This document shows, in pieces, positions 16,304-23,534 of a DNA stretch of 32,255 bases. Origin of the DNA: Acidobacteriota bacterium (lineage in GTDB: Bacteria; Acidobacteriota; Vicinamibacteria; Vicinamibacterales; UBA2999). A program made the translations under genes and the position numbers. How positions within the stretch are numbered: the stretch's first letter is position 1; every line of letters begins with the position of its first letter. The stretch lies in NCBI GenBank assembly GCA_009694735.1, contig SHUG01000021.1:1-32255 (forward strand). The letters run 5' to 3'. A model generated the notes under the pieces. It had not been told where the DNA came from. It did not search any database and saw only the letters and a program-made list of their open reading frames with translations.

Positions 16304-16348
16304 CGGCAAAAGGATGCAGCCTTCGGCTGAGCGGCGGATTAGCGGCGA

Positions 16349-16377
16349 TTGACAGACCCCAAGGTCGGGGTTAGCAT
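16349..16377 (+). promoter_or_regulatory. Sigma-70-type promoter of the HU-like gene
   Basis: A perfect -35 TTGACA (16349-16354) is followed by a 17-bp spacer and TAGCAT (16372-16377). The start would be near 16384, giving a leader of about 26 nt with GGGGGA before ATG 16410. The spacer carries ACCCC-N6-GGGGT, a possible operator. Confidence 0.75.
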
Positions 16378-16409
16378 ACACGCCGTCAACATTGACCCTG
16401 GGGGACACG

Positions 16410-16715
16410 ATGGACGAAGCCCGGAGAATGGGCAAGTCGGAACTCTTTTCGCACTTCGCTGAACGGTTCGACGTCAAGCGTACGCAGTCGCGCGAATTCT
16501 TCGACGAACTGGCGATCCTGTGCGAGAAGGAATTAAAGCGAACCGGAGAGTTCGTGATCCCCGGCATGGTGAAGCTCGTCGTGCAGCACCGCAAGGCCCG
16601 GACCGGACGCAATCCGGCCACCGGCCAGCCGATCGAGATCGCGCCCAAGACCGTGGTCAAGGCGCGCATCGTCAAGCAGCTGAAAGACGCGATCCTGCCC
16701 AAGAAGCCGAAGTAA
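16410..16715 (+). CDS. HU/IHF-family DNA-binding protein
   Basis: The 101-residue protein has the HU layout: N-terminal helices (GKSELFSHFAERF), a helix-turn with FFDELAILCEKELKRTGEF, the strand IPGMVKLVVQHRKARTGRNP and the DNA-arm signature GRNPATGQPIEIAPKTVVKARIVKQLKDAIL. HU proteins bend and compact DNA. The N-terminal segment is about ten residues longer than in standard HU, as in divergent HU-like proteins. ATG 16410 is chosen because GGGGGA lies 5 nt upstream and the next in-frame codon upstream is a TTG without a better site. It has its own strong promoter and converges with the NtrC-type gene. Confidence 0.87.
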   Translation: MDEARRMGKSELFSHFAERFDVKRTQSREFFDELAILCEKELKRTGEFVIPGMVKLVVQHRKARTGRNPATGQPIEIAPKTVVKARIVKQLKDAILPKKPK

Positions 16716-16732
16716 GGATGGCGGCGGGGGAT

Positions 16733-18115
16733 CTATTTCCTGATCTTCCTCGCCAGCTCCCGAATCTCCAGGCGTTCCATCTTGAATTTCAACGTGCTGA
16801 GCGGCACGCCCAGGTAGCGTGCCGTCTGCGTGACGTTCCAGGCGTTGCGTTCGAGCGCCCGCACCAGGAAGTTGCGCTCGAAGGTGACCAGCGCCCGATC
16901 CAGCAGGCTGGTGTCTGACTTGGTGCGATCGAGTTCGACGACATGGAACTCGAACGGCAGGTCCTCGTCGGTAAGCCATTCCTGATCCGACACCGCCACC
17001 AGCCGCTCGACCAGGTTCTCCAGTTCGCGGATGTTCCCGGGCCACCCGTAGTGCGACAGCATGCGCAGCGTGGATTCGGCGATGCCGCGCACCGGCTTGT
17101 GAAACCGCGCGCTGTAGCGGCGGATGAAAAAATCCACCAGTACCGGGAGGTCTTCGATGCGCTCGCGCAGCGGCGGCAGCCGGACCGGAATCACGTTGAT
17201 GCGATAGAACAGGTCTTCGCGGAACGTGCCGTCCTTAACGGCGCGATCGAGGTCGACGTGGGTGGCGGCAATCAGCCGGAACGACGTGCGCACCGGTCGC
17301 GTGCCGCCCACCCGCTCCACTTCGCCTTCCTGGATGGCGCGCAGCAGCTTGGCCTGCAAATCCAGCTTGAGGTCGCCGATCTCATCGAGGAACAGGGTAC
17401 CGCCGTTGGCCAGCTCGAACTTGCCGATGCGCTGCTGGATGGCGCCGGTGAACGAGCCCTTCTCGTGGCCGAACAGCGTGCTTTCCACCAGCTCGCGCGG
17501 AATCGCCGCGAGGTTGACCGCCACAAACGGCGCGGCGGCGTTGACCGACTCGCGGTGCAGTAGACGCGCCAGCAGTTCCTTGCCGGTACCGCTCTCGCCG
17601 AGCACCAGCACGGTGGCCGACAGCTTGGCGACCTTGTGCACCGTCTCGAGCACCTCCTTGAGCGCGGTGCTCGGGCCGGTGATGAAGTCGCGCGCCGCGG
17701 CGTCGTCCGCGGCGTCCTCCAGCGTGAGCACGTGGCGTTTCAGGTCCTGGCGCTCGCCGGCGTGGCGGACCAGCGCGCGGAACACGTCGGGGTCGGCGTC
17801 CTTGGTCAGGAAGTGGTAGGCGCCGAGTTTGATGGCGCTGACCGCCGCGTCGACGTCGGGCCCGGCCGAGGTCATGATCACCTCGACCAGCGGGAAGTTC
17901 TCGCGCACGACCTGGAGGAGGTCGAGCCCGCCGAGCGCGGGCAGCTGCATGTCGGCGACCAGCACGTCGACTTCTTCCCGGTCCATCAACGCCAGGCCGG
18001 CCTCCGCGGACGTGGCGCGAATGACGCGGAAGTCGCGCCGTAGCGTCTGCGAAAGGCGTTCGCGCGCCTCGTCGTGGGCGTCGATGACCAGCACGGTCTT
18101 GCGGCGGACCGACAT
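16733..18115 (-). CDS. NtrC-family sigma-54-dependent response regulator
   Basis: This is a three-domain transcription activator. The receiver (1-120) has D12/D15, phospho-acceptor D55 in VADMQLP and K105. The AAA+ domain has Walker A GESGTGKE (173-180), GSFTGA (220-225) in place of GAFTGA, and Walker B GGTLFLDEIG (238-247), then WPGNIRELENL. A Fis-type helix-turn-helix (NVTQTARYLGVPLSTLKFKM) ends the protein. It contacts sigma-54 polymerase and opens promoters by ATP hydrolysis. No partner kinase is in the window. The start at ATG 18115 gives a clean receiver; TATACT is 7 nt upstream. Two sigma-54 promoters 1.6 kb away are plausible targets. Confidence 0.93.
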   Translation of the reverse strand: MSVRRKTVLVIDAHDEARERLSQTLRRDFRVIRATSAEAGLALMDREEVDVLVADMQLPALGGLDLLQVVRENFPLVEVIMTSAGPDVDAAVSAIKLGAYHFLTKDADPDVFRALVRHAGERQDLKRHVLTLEDAADDAAARDFITGPSTALKEVLETVHKVAKLSATVLVLGESGTGKELLARLLHRESVNAAAPFVAVNLAAIPRELVESTLFGHEKGSFTGAIQQRIGKFELANGGTLFLDEIGDLKLDLQAKLLRAIQEGEVERVGGTRPVRTSFRLIAATHVDLDRAVKDGTFREDLFYRINVIPVRLPPLRERIEDLPVLVDFFIRRYSARFHKPVRGIAESTLRMLSHYGWPGNIRELENLVERLVAVSDQEWLTDEDLPFEFHVVELDRTKSDTSLLDRALVTFERNFLVRALERNAWNVTQTARYLGVPLSTLKFKMERLEIRELARKIRK

Positions 18116-18122
18116 CGAGAGG

Positions 18123-18128
18123 AGTATA
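18123..18128 (-). promoter_or_regulatory. -10-like box 7 nt before the NtrC-type start
   Basis: Minus-strand TATACT (five of six consensus bases) ends 7 nt before ATG 18115. The same bases on the plus strand lie next to the GAGGAG ribosome site of the divergent small gene, so the two signals are interleaved. Confidence 0.45.
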
Positions 18129-18132
18129 AGGG

Positions 18133-18357
18133 GTGACGAGTTCATTGATCGTGGCGATGGTGGCGTTGGCGGTGGCGGCATTGGCGTTCGCGCAGTCGAG
18201 GCGGACGGCCCGGCAGCTGGCGCAAATCACCGAGATGTACTGGCAGCTCAAGTTCGATCATGGCGAACTCAAGGCCAAGGTCGACCCGTCCGCGCCGGCC
18301 GTGCCCAAACCCAAGGAAACATTTGTGCCCCTCACCCAACTGAAGCGCCCATCCTGA
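18133..18357 (+). CDS. Small single-pass membrane protein, unknown function
   Basis: This 74-residue protein starts at GTG 18133, with GAGGAG 8 nt upstream. Residues 3-21 are one hydrophobic helix (SLIVAMVALAVAALAFAQS), followed by a charged helix (about 22-50) and a Pro/Lys-rich tail. It has no recognised domain. Only 17 bp separate it from the divergent NtrC-type gene, so the two may be co-regulated; a role in signalling is guesswork. The E3 gene begins 114 bp downstream on the same strand after a repeat-rich spacer. Confidence 0.68.
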   Translation: MTSSLIVAMVALAVAALAFAQSRRTARQLAQITEMYWQLKFDHGELKAKVDPSAPAVPKPKETFVPLTQLKRPS

Positions 18358-18395
18358 CCCTTGACCTTCCGTTCAATTCCGAGCGACATTGAGGG

Positions 18396-18443
18396 TTCCC
18401 ACCTTCGCCGAAGGCTTCCTCCTTCGCCAAGGCTTCGGCGGAC
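18396..18443. repeat. CTTCGCC / GGCGAAG-type imperfect repeat in the spacer before lpdA
   Basis: The spacer holds the palindrome CCTTCGCCGAAGG followed by CCTTCGCCAAGG and CTTCGGCGG. The units are self-complementary and can form alternative hairpins. I recall similar repeats in other acidobacterial genomes. Confidence 0.6.
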
Positions 18444-18471
18444 GGGTCGGTGGGTAAAGGGCAGAGGTTCA

Positions 18472-19896
18472 ATGGCGAGTGAGTACGACGTTGTAGTGGT
18501 GGGCGCGGGCACCGGCGGTTACGTGGCGGCGATTCGCGCCGCGCAGCTGGGCCTCAAGGTCGCGGTGGTCGAGAAACAGAAAGCGCTTGGCGGCACCTGC
18601 CTGATCTGGGGCTGCATTCCCACCAAGGCGTTGCTCGAGCACGCGCACGCCCTCAAGGTGGCGCAAAGCGCCAAGGAGTGGGGTCTCACCGGCATCGACG
18701 GCGCCGGTGTCGGCATCGACATGGTCGCCGTGCACGCCCGCAAGGACAAGATGGTGTCGGGCCTCACCGGCGGCATCGAGATGCTCTTCAAGAAGAACAA
18801 GATCGACTGGATCAAGGGCAGCGCGCGCCTGACCGGCAAACAGGGTGTGGAAGTCACGTTGCACGACGGAACCAAGCAGTCGCTGACCGCCGGCAAGGAA
18901 ATCATCGTGGCCACCGGATCGTCGCCGCGCAGCGTGCCCGGCATCGAGGTCGATCGCAAGACGATCGTCTTCAGCGACGAGGCGATTCACCTGCCGTACG
19001 TGCCCAAGTCGATTGCCATCATGGGCAGCGGCGCCGTCGGCGTCGAGTTCGCGTCGATCTTCAGGAGCTACGGCAGCGACGTCACGGTGATCGAGCTGCT
19101 GCCGAGGCTGGTGCCGGGCGAAGACGAGGCCGTGTCGGCCGAGCTCGAGCGCACCTTCAAGAAGCGCGGCATCAAGGTGATGACCGGTTCGAAGGTCACC
19201 GCCGCGAAGCCGGGGGCCAAGGGCGTCGACATCGACGTGCAAGGCGGGGACGGCAAGTCACAGAAACTCAGTTACGACCTGCTGCTGGTCGCCACGGGCC
19301 GCGGGCCGGTGACCGAAGGCCTCGGCGCCGAAGCGCTTGGCCTCAAGATGGATCGCGGCTACGTGGTGGTCGATTCGCTGTTCAAGACCAATGTGCCCGG
19401 CATTTCCGCCATCGGCGATGTCATCACCATGGGCGGCCCACACTACCAGCTCGCGCACGTGTCATCGATGGAAGGCATTCTGCTCGCGGAGCGAATCGCC
19501 GGCCACGCCGTGCAGCCGATCAACTACGACCACGTGCCGCGCTGCACCTACAGCGACCCCGAGATTGGCAGCGTCGGCCTCACTGAGGCGCAAGCCGCGG
19601 CGCAAGGCCACGACGTTCGCATCGGCACCTTCCCGTTCCGCGCCCTGGCGCGCGCCCGCATGGCAGGCGAGACCGACGGTTTCGTGAAGATCGTCGCCGA
19701 GAAAAAATACGACGAGGTGTTGGGTGTCCACCTCATCGGTCCGCGCGCGACGGAGCTGGTGGCCGAAGCGGTGATTGCCCTGCGGATGGAAGTGACCGTC
19801 GAAGAGCTGATCAAGACCATTCACGCGCACCCGACCATGTCAGAAGCAGTGGGCGAAGCCGCGCACGCCGCGCACGGCGCCGCGATTCATCTCTAG
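18472..19896 (+). CDS. lpdA: Dihydrolipoyl dehydrogenase (E3)
   Basis: The FAD-dependent enzyme reoxidises dihydrolipoamide on the E2 arm with NAD+. The FAD motif VVVGAGTGGYVAA is at 8-20 and the redox disulfide is C43/C48 in GGTCLIWGCIPTK. The NAD motif MGSGAVGVEFASIF comes next, then the second FAD block AIGDV and the C-terminal catalytic HAHPTMSEAVGEAA with the His-Glu pair. Length (474 residues) is normal. ATG 18472 is preceded by AGAGG at good spacing. It is followed by the E2 gene and lipB on the same strand, so it probably serves a pyruvate, 2-oxoglutarate or branched-chain dehydrogenase; E1 is not here. Confidence 0.95.
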   Translation: MASEYDVVVVGAGTGGYVAAIRAAQLGLKVAVVEKQKALGGTCLIWGCIPTKALLEHAHALKVAQSAKEWGLTGIDGAGVGIDMVAVHARKDKMVSGLTGGIEMLFKKNKIDWIKGSARLTGKQGVEVTLHDGTKQSLTAGKEIIVATGSSPRSVPGIEVDRKTIVFSDEAIHLPYVPKSIAIMGSGAVGVEFASIFRSYGSDVTVIELLPRLVPGEDEAVSAELERTFKKRGIKVMTGSKVTAAKPGAKGVDIDVQGGDGKSQKLSYDLLLVATGRGPVTEGLGAEALGLKMDRGYVVVDSLFKTNVPGISAIGDVITMGGPHYQLAHVSSMEGILLAERIAGHAVQPINYDHVPRCTYSDPEIGSVGLTEAQAAAQGHDVRIGTFPFRALARARMAGETDGFVKIVAEKKYDEVLGVHLIGPRATELVAEAVIALRMEVTVEELIKTIHAHPTMSEAVGEAAHAAHGAAIHL

Positions 19897-19900
19897 GGTC

Positions 19901-19956
19901 CTGGGACCCAAGACCTAAGTCCTAGGTCCTAGGTCCTGCGTCCCGAGACTGAGACC
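19901..19956. repeat. Eight degenerate heptamers between lpdA and the E2 gene
   Basis: The consecutive 7-bp units are CTGGGAC, CCAAGAC, CTAAGTC, CTAGGTC (twice), CTGCGTC, CCGAGAC and TGAGACC. They fit the family at 1921 and 15920 and fill nearly the whole 72-bp spacer. Confidence 0.75.
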
Positions 19957-19968
19957 TGAGAAGTATTT

Positions 19969-21309
19969 ATGTCAACACCCGTAGTCATGCCCCAGATGGG
20001 CGAGTCGATCGCCGAAGGCACCATCGTCCGCTGGATCAAGAAGGTCGGCGATGCGGTCGACCGCGACGAGCCGCTGTTCGAGATTTCCACCGACAAGGTC
20101 GACGCCGAGATCCCCTCGCCCGCCGCCGGCGTGCTGATGGACATTGCGGTCAAGGAAGGCGAAACCGTTCCGGTGAACACCGTGGTCGCGACGATTGGCG
20201 CCGCGGGGGAGAAGATGGCGCCTTCGCAAGGTGCCAACGGTGCCAAGGGCACGCAGACTTCGGAGAGTGCCGACGCGACGGGCACTCCGGGTGCGGCCTT
20301 AAGCGCTCCAGCCTCTCCCCCGACCACGAGCCCCGTATCTGCGGTCCCCGAGCACTCTGGCACCGAGGCACTTGTGGCACCCTTGGCACCCGAAGGCGAA
20401 GCCGATCGCCAGAAGTCGTCGCCGCTCGTGCGGCGCATTGCCAAGGAACACAACGTCGACATTGGCCGCATCCAGGGTTCGGGCATTGGCGGCCGCGTTA
20501 CCAAGCAGGACATCCTCGGCTTCATTGACCACGGTGGCAGGGCGTCCTTCGACTCGCAGTCCACTCGCCCGGCGAGTGAACCGCTCGCTCAGGATCGACC
20601 GCCGGTGGTGACCCGGGCGGTCGGCGACACGGTCGTCCCGATGTCGGTGATGCGCAAGAAGATCGCCGAGCACATGGTGGTCAGCAAGCGCACTTCGGCG
20701 CACGTCTACTCGGTGTTCGAAGTGAATTACTCACGCGTCGATCAGATTCGCAAGGCGAAGAAGGACGACTACGAGCGGTCGGGCGCCAGGCTGACATTCA
20801 CCTCGTTCATCGCCAAGGTGGTGGTCGATTGCCTCCGCACGCACAAGGTGATCAACGCGTCGATTGACGGCGACAACATCATCTACCGCACCGACATCAA
20901 TCTGGGCATTGCCGTGGCGCTCGACAACGGGCTGATCGTGCCGGTGGTGAAAGCCGCCGGCGAGAAGAACACGCTCGGCCTGTCGAAGGCCATCCAGGAC
21001 ATCGCCGAGCGCGCGCGCGCGAAGAAGCTCAATCCGGAAGAAGTGCACGGCGGCACGTTCACGATCACCAACCCCGGCAACTTCGGCGCGCAGTTCGGCC
21101 TGCCGATCATCAACCAGCCGCAGGTCGCCATTCTCGGCGTCGGCGCCATCGAGAAGCGTCCGGTGGTGATCGATGACGCGATTGCCATCCGGCTGATGGG
21201 CTTTCTCACGCTCGGCTACGACCATCGGTTGGTGGACGGTGCGGTGGCCGACCAGTTCATGGCCGACGTCAAGATGGGCATCGAGACCTTCGATCCGTCG
21301 CACGCCTGA
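19969..21309 (+). CDS. Dihydrolipoyl acyltransferase (E2) of a 2-oxoacid dehydrogenase complex
   Basis: The protein has one lipoyl domain (1-80; lipoyl-lysine K43 in EISTDKVDAEI) and a disordered linker of about 70 residues. A peripheral-subunit-binding domain follows (SSPLVRRIAKEHNVDIGRIQ to TKQDILGF), then a second linker and the CoA-dependent acyltransferase domain ending in GYDHRLVDGA with the catalytic His. It passes acyl groups from E1 to CoA. The TXPXMGES start and the acyltransferase sequence fit SucB/BkdB-type or pyruvate E2; substrate cannot be decided. The first linker contains inverted GGTGCCAA/TTGGCACC repeats. lpdA is 72 bp upstream and lipB overlaps its stop (TGATG). Confidence 0.92.
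   Translation: MSTPVVMPQMGESIAEGTIVRWIKKVGDAVDRDEPLFEISTDKVDAEIPSPAAGVLMDIAVKEGETVPVNTVVATIGAAGEKMAPSQGANGAKGTQTSESADATGTPGAALSAPASPPTTSPVSAVPEHSGTEALVAPLAPEGEADRQKSSPLVRRIAKEHNVDIGRIQGSGIGGRVTKQDILGFIDHGGRASFDSQSTRPASEPLAQDRPPVVTRAVGDTVVPMSVMRKKIAEHMVVSKRTSAHVYSVFEVNYSRVDQIRKAKKDDYERSGARLTFTSFIAKVVVDCLRTHKVINASIDGDNIIYRTDINLGIAVALDNGLIVPVVKAAGEKNTLGLSKAIQDIAERARAKKLNPEEVHGGTFTITNPGNFGAQFGLPIINQPQVAILGVGAIEKRPVVIDDAIAIRLMGFLTLGYDHRLVDGAVADQFMADVKMGIETFDPSHA
20230..20390. repeat. Inverted GGTGCCAAG/CTTGGCACC repeats inside the E2 linker
   Basis: GGTGCCAAC and GGTGCCAAG are tandem at 20230-20247. TGGCACC units occur at 20358-20390, including CCCTTGGCACC, an 11-bp perfect inverse of 20239-20249. 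All lie in-frame within the flexible linker. Confidence 0.8.
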
Positions 21310-21950
21310 TGATCGACGTTCGCAGGCTCGGACTCGTCTCGTACGCGGACGGTCTCGAGCTGCAGCGCGGGCTGGTCGAAGACCGCCAGGCCGGCCGCAT
21401 TGCCGACACGCTGCTGCTGTTGCAGCACCCTCATGTGCTGACCATCGGCGTGAAGAAGGCTGGGCGTCAGCACATTCTCGCGGCTCCCGAGTTGCTGGCC
21501 GCGCGCGGCGTCGAGGTCTTCGAGACCGGACGCGGCGGCGACGTCACCTACCACGGCCCCGGGCAGCTGGTGGGCTACCCGATCATCGACCTGAATCCTG
21601 ATCGGCGCGACGTCCACCGTTATGTTCGCGATCTCGAAGCGGTGATGATCGGCGTGTGTGGCGACTATGGCCTGGCCGCCGAACGCGTGAAGGGCATGAG
21701 CGGTGCGTGGCTGGGCGACGCGAAGATCGGTGCCATCGGGGTGCGTATCTCGCGGTGGGTCACCAGCCACGGGTTCGCCTTCAACGTCACTACCGACCTC
21801 GACTTCTTCAACCTCATCGTTCCCTGCGGCATTACCGACCGCGGCGTGACCTCCCTGGCCGCCCAGCTCGGCCGGGCCGTCGCCCTGCCAGAAGTCGAAG
21901 ACGCGTTTATCCGCCACTTCTCCGCCGTTTTCGCGAAACCGACCGCCTGA
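21309..21950 (+). CDS. lipB: Octanoyl-[ACP]:protein N-octanoyltransferase
   Basis: LipB moves octanoyl from acyl carrier protein to the lysine of lipoyl domains, the first step of lipoylation. The signature RGGDVTYHGPGQLVGYP is at 75-91, the active-site Lys is K139 in AKIGAIGVRI, and the acyl-accepting Cys is C173 in NLIVPCGI. The length (213 residues) is normal. Its ATG shares a base with the E2 stop (TGATG), so it is translated with the very protein it modifies. lipA is not in the window. Confidence 0.94.
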   Translation: MIDVRRLGLVSYADGLELQRGLVEDRQAGRIADTLLLLQHPHVLTIGVKKAGRQHILAAPELLAARGVEVFETGRGGDVTYHGPGQLVGYPIIDLNPDRRDVHRYVRDLEAVMIGVCGDYGLAAERVKGMSGAWLGDAKIGAIGVRISRWVTSHGFAFNVTTDLDFFNLIVPCGITDRGVTSLAAQLGRAVALPEVEDAFIRHFSAVFAKPTA

Positions 21951-21960
21951 ATCCCTCCCC

Positions 21961-21990
21961 GGGAATAACCGCTCGTGGGTTGGGGTTCTA
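21961..21990 (+). promoter_or_regulatory. ECF-type promoter before the sigma-factor gene
   Basis: GGGAATAACC (21961-21970) and TTCTA (21986-21990) are spaced about 16 bp apart, like the GGAAC-N16-TCTA layout of ECF promoters. The predicted start falls at about the ATG (22000). Autoregulation is inferred. Confidence 0.4.
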
Positions 21991-21999
21991 CTCCCCAAC

Positions 22000-22623
22000 A
22001 TGCGAGATCAAGCTGAAACTGAGTTGGTGGAGCGGCTGCGCCTTCGGGACGAGGGTGCGCTAGTGGAACTGTCGTCGCTTTACGGCGCCAGGATCTTCCA
22101 GCTGGCCTTCCGCTACGTGAAGAACCGTGAAGACGCGGAAGAAGTGGTCCAGGACGTGTTGTTGAAGGTGTTCCGCAAGATCGACGCGTTCCGGGGCGAC
22201 TCGGCGTTGTCGTCGTGGATCTACCGCATCACGTTCAACACCGCCATGTCGCGTCTGCGGCACACCCGCGCGGCCCGCATGGCCGAAGTGCCCGAGCTTC
22301 CGGTGGGCAGGGCCACGGCCGGCGACATGACACCTCGTAGGCACGAACCGGCCGACTGGTCGAACCTGGCTGACGAGGCGATGCTGCGCCGCCAGATGCG
22401 CGAGCGGCTGTTCGAGGCGGTCGACGAGCTGCCCGCGATCTATCGCGCGCCGGTCATCCTGCGCGATCTCAAGGGCCTGAGCACAGAAGAGGCGAGCTCT
22501 CGCCTGAAGGTGAAAGACCAGACGCTGAAGTCACGGCTCCACCGCGGCCGCCTGTTGCTGCGCGAGCGGCTGTCGGACTTTGCCGGCGGGCTGTCGATGC
22601 ACCGTCCTGCTGAAGCTTTCTAA
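22000..22623 (+). CDS. ECF-type RNA polymerase sigma factor
   Basis: Region 2 spans about residues 25-95 (LYGARIFQLAFRYVKNREDAEEVVQDVLLKVFRKI, then SALSSWIYRITFNTAMSRLR) and region 4 about 135-195 (VDELPAIYRAPVILRDLKGLSTEEASSRLKVKDQTLKSRLHRGR). An acidic/Pro linker joins them. This is the RpoE-like two-domain form at normal length (207 residues). It directs polymerase to a stress or envelope regulon. No anti-sigma gene follows: the next gene is convergent. The start has no Shine-Dalgarno but sits 10 nt after an ECF-like promoter. Confidence 0.92.
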   Translation: MRDQAETELVERLRLRDEGALVELSSLYGARIFQLAFRYVKNREDAEEVVQDVLLKVFRKIDAFRGDSALSSWIYRITFNTAMSRLRHTRAARMAEVPELPVGRATAGDMTPRRHEPADWSNLADEAMLRRQMRERLFEAVDELPAIYRAPVILRDLKGLSTEEASSRLKVKDQTLKSRLHRGRLLLRERLSDFAGGLSMHRPAEAF

Positions 22624-22667
22624 CCCGCGTCCGCTGTTTCGAACACCGTAGCCTCGGCGAAGGCCGT

Positions 22668-23516
22668 CTAGCCGGACATCGAGGTGTCGTATCGCACGCG
22701 GTCGCGTGACGACAGCGCGGGTGCCACGATCGAGGCAATGCCGGACGGCTGCACGGTCACCGGCATGATCGCCCACCGGCCCGGCGTGCCTTCCTCGCGC
22801 GTGACGGCGACGATGGCCATGTGCAGGCGCGATCCGCGGGTCAGGGCCGTGCGAATGACCCGGGTGGCGGCCGCCGCGAGCGCGTAAGGCCCTGGCGGCC
22901 ATAGCCGTGCCACCCGCGCGTCAAGCCTCGCCAATTGCGCCGCTGACAGTACCCTCGGAATTGACCGCCCGCCAATCGCGCCTTCGTCCCACGGCACAAT
23001 CACCTGATGCGGGGGACGTCCCAGGACCGACAGCGAGATGTCCGACGGCGACGCGTTGGCTTCGAGCGCGGTCAGGGCCGTGACCGCCGACCGCAACGCC
23101 TCTGCCCCAGTGCCGAACAATCGCGCCCGCGGAATGCCCGCCTCGTTCACGCCCCGCTCAATCAACCCGCCTTGCGCCGCTCCCGCGCACAGAAACGGCG
23201 CCGATTGATTCAACCCCGCGACCCTCTTCAAGAGCGCCAGGCCTGCCTCGTCTTGCCACTCGCCGCCAGGCTGGCCAGCGCGGTCCGCGACCACGACCAG
23301 CACCGCACCCACCACCGCGGCGACATCGCTGGTACCCGACATGACGGTGTGATACCGATCGACCGGGCCCGATTGCGCCACATCGAGCGCCTTGCCTGCC
23401 GCGATCGTGCCCTGGTCATCGACCAGGACGATCCGTGACACCAGGTCGGTTGCGGCCAGCTGGCGCGCGAGCGCGCCGCCAATCTCTCCGGCCCCCAGGA
23501 TCACCACAGTCGACAC
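22668..23516 (-). CDS. Malate/lactate dehydrogenase-like protein with missing catalytic residues
   Basis: The Rossmann half is clearly MDH/LDH-like: VVILGAGEIGGALARQLA at 4-21, then VLVDDQGTIAAGKALDVAQSGPV and a strand ending VVVADRAG. The usual arginine loop (AGxPRxPGxxR) is replaced by RAGQPGGEWQDE. The NPVD motif is absent, and the site of the catalytic His (normally GxHGD) reads VLGRPPHQVIVPW, with no clear equivalent. The 282-residue length is slightly short. The protein may bind NAD and have lost, or changed, chemistry. GTG 23516 is preceded 7 nt upstream by TAGAAT and is divergent from the SDR gene with an 18-bp gap. Confidence 0.75.
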   Translation of the reverse strand: MSTVVILGAGEIGGALARQLAATDLVSRIVLVDDQGTIAAGKALDVAQSGPVDRYHTVMSGTSDVAAVVGAVLVVVADRAGQPGGEWQDEAGLALLKRVAGLNQSAPFLCAGAAQGGLIERGVNEAGIPRARLFGTGAEALRSAVTALTALEANASPSDISLSVLGRPPHQVIVPWDEGAIGGRSIPRVLSAAQLARLDARVARLWPPGPYALAAAATRVIRTALTRGSRLHMAIVAVTREEGTPGRWAIMPVTVQPSGIASIVAPALSSRDRVRYDTSMSG

Positions 23517-23522
23517 GCGGAC

Positions 23523-23529
23523 TATTCTA
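23523..23529. promoter_or_regulatory. Overlapping divergent -10-like boxes (MDH-like / SDR)
   Basis: The 18-bp gap carries TATTCT on the plus strand (23523-23528, 6 nt before ATG 23535) and TAGAAT on the minus strand (23529-23524, 7 nt before GTG 23516). One site may serve both directions. Confidence 0.4.
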
Positions 23530-23534
23530 TAGGC

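Noticed and set aside
20230-20390. Frameshift or insertion damage in the E2 gene
   Set aside because: The repeats are in frame and all E2 domains remain intact on both sides.
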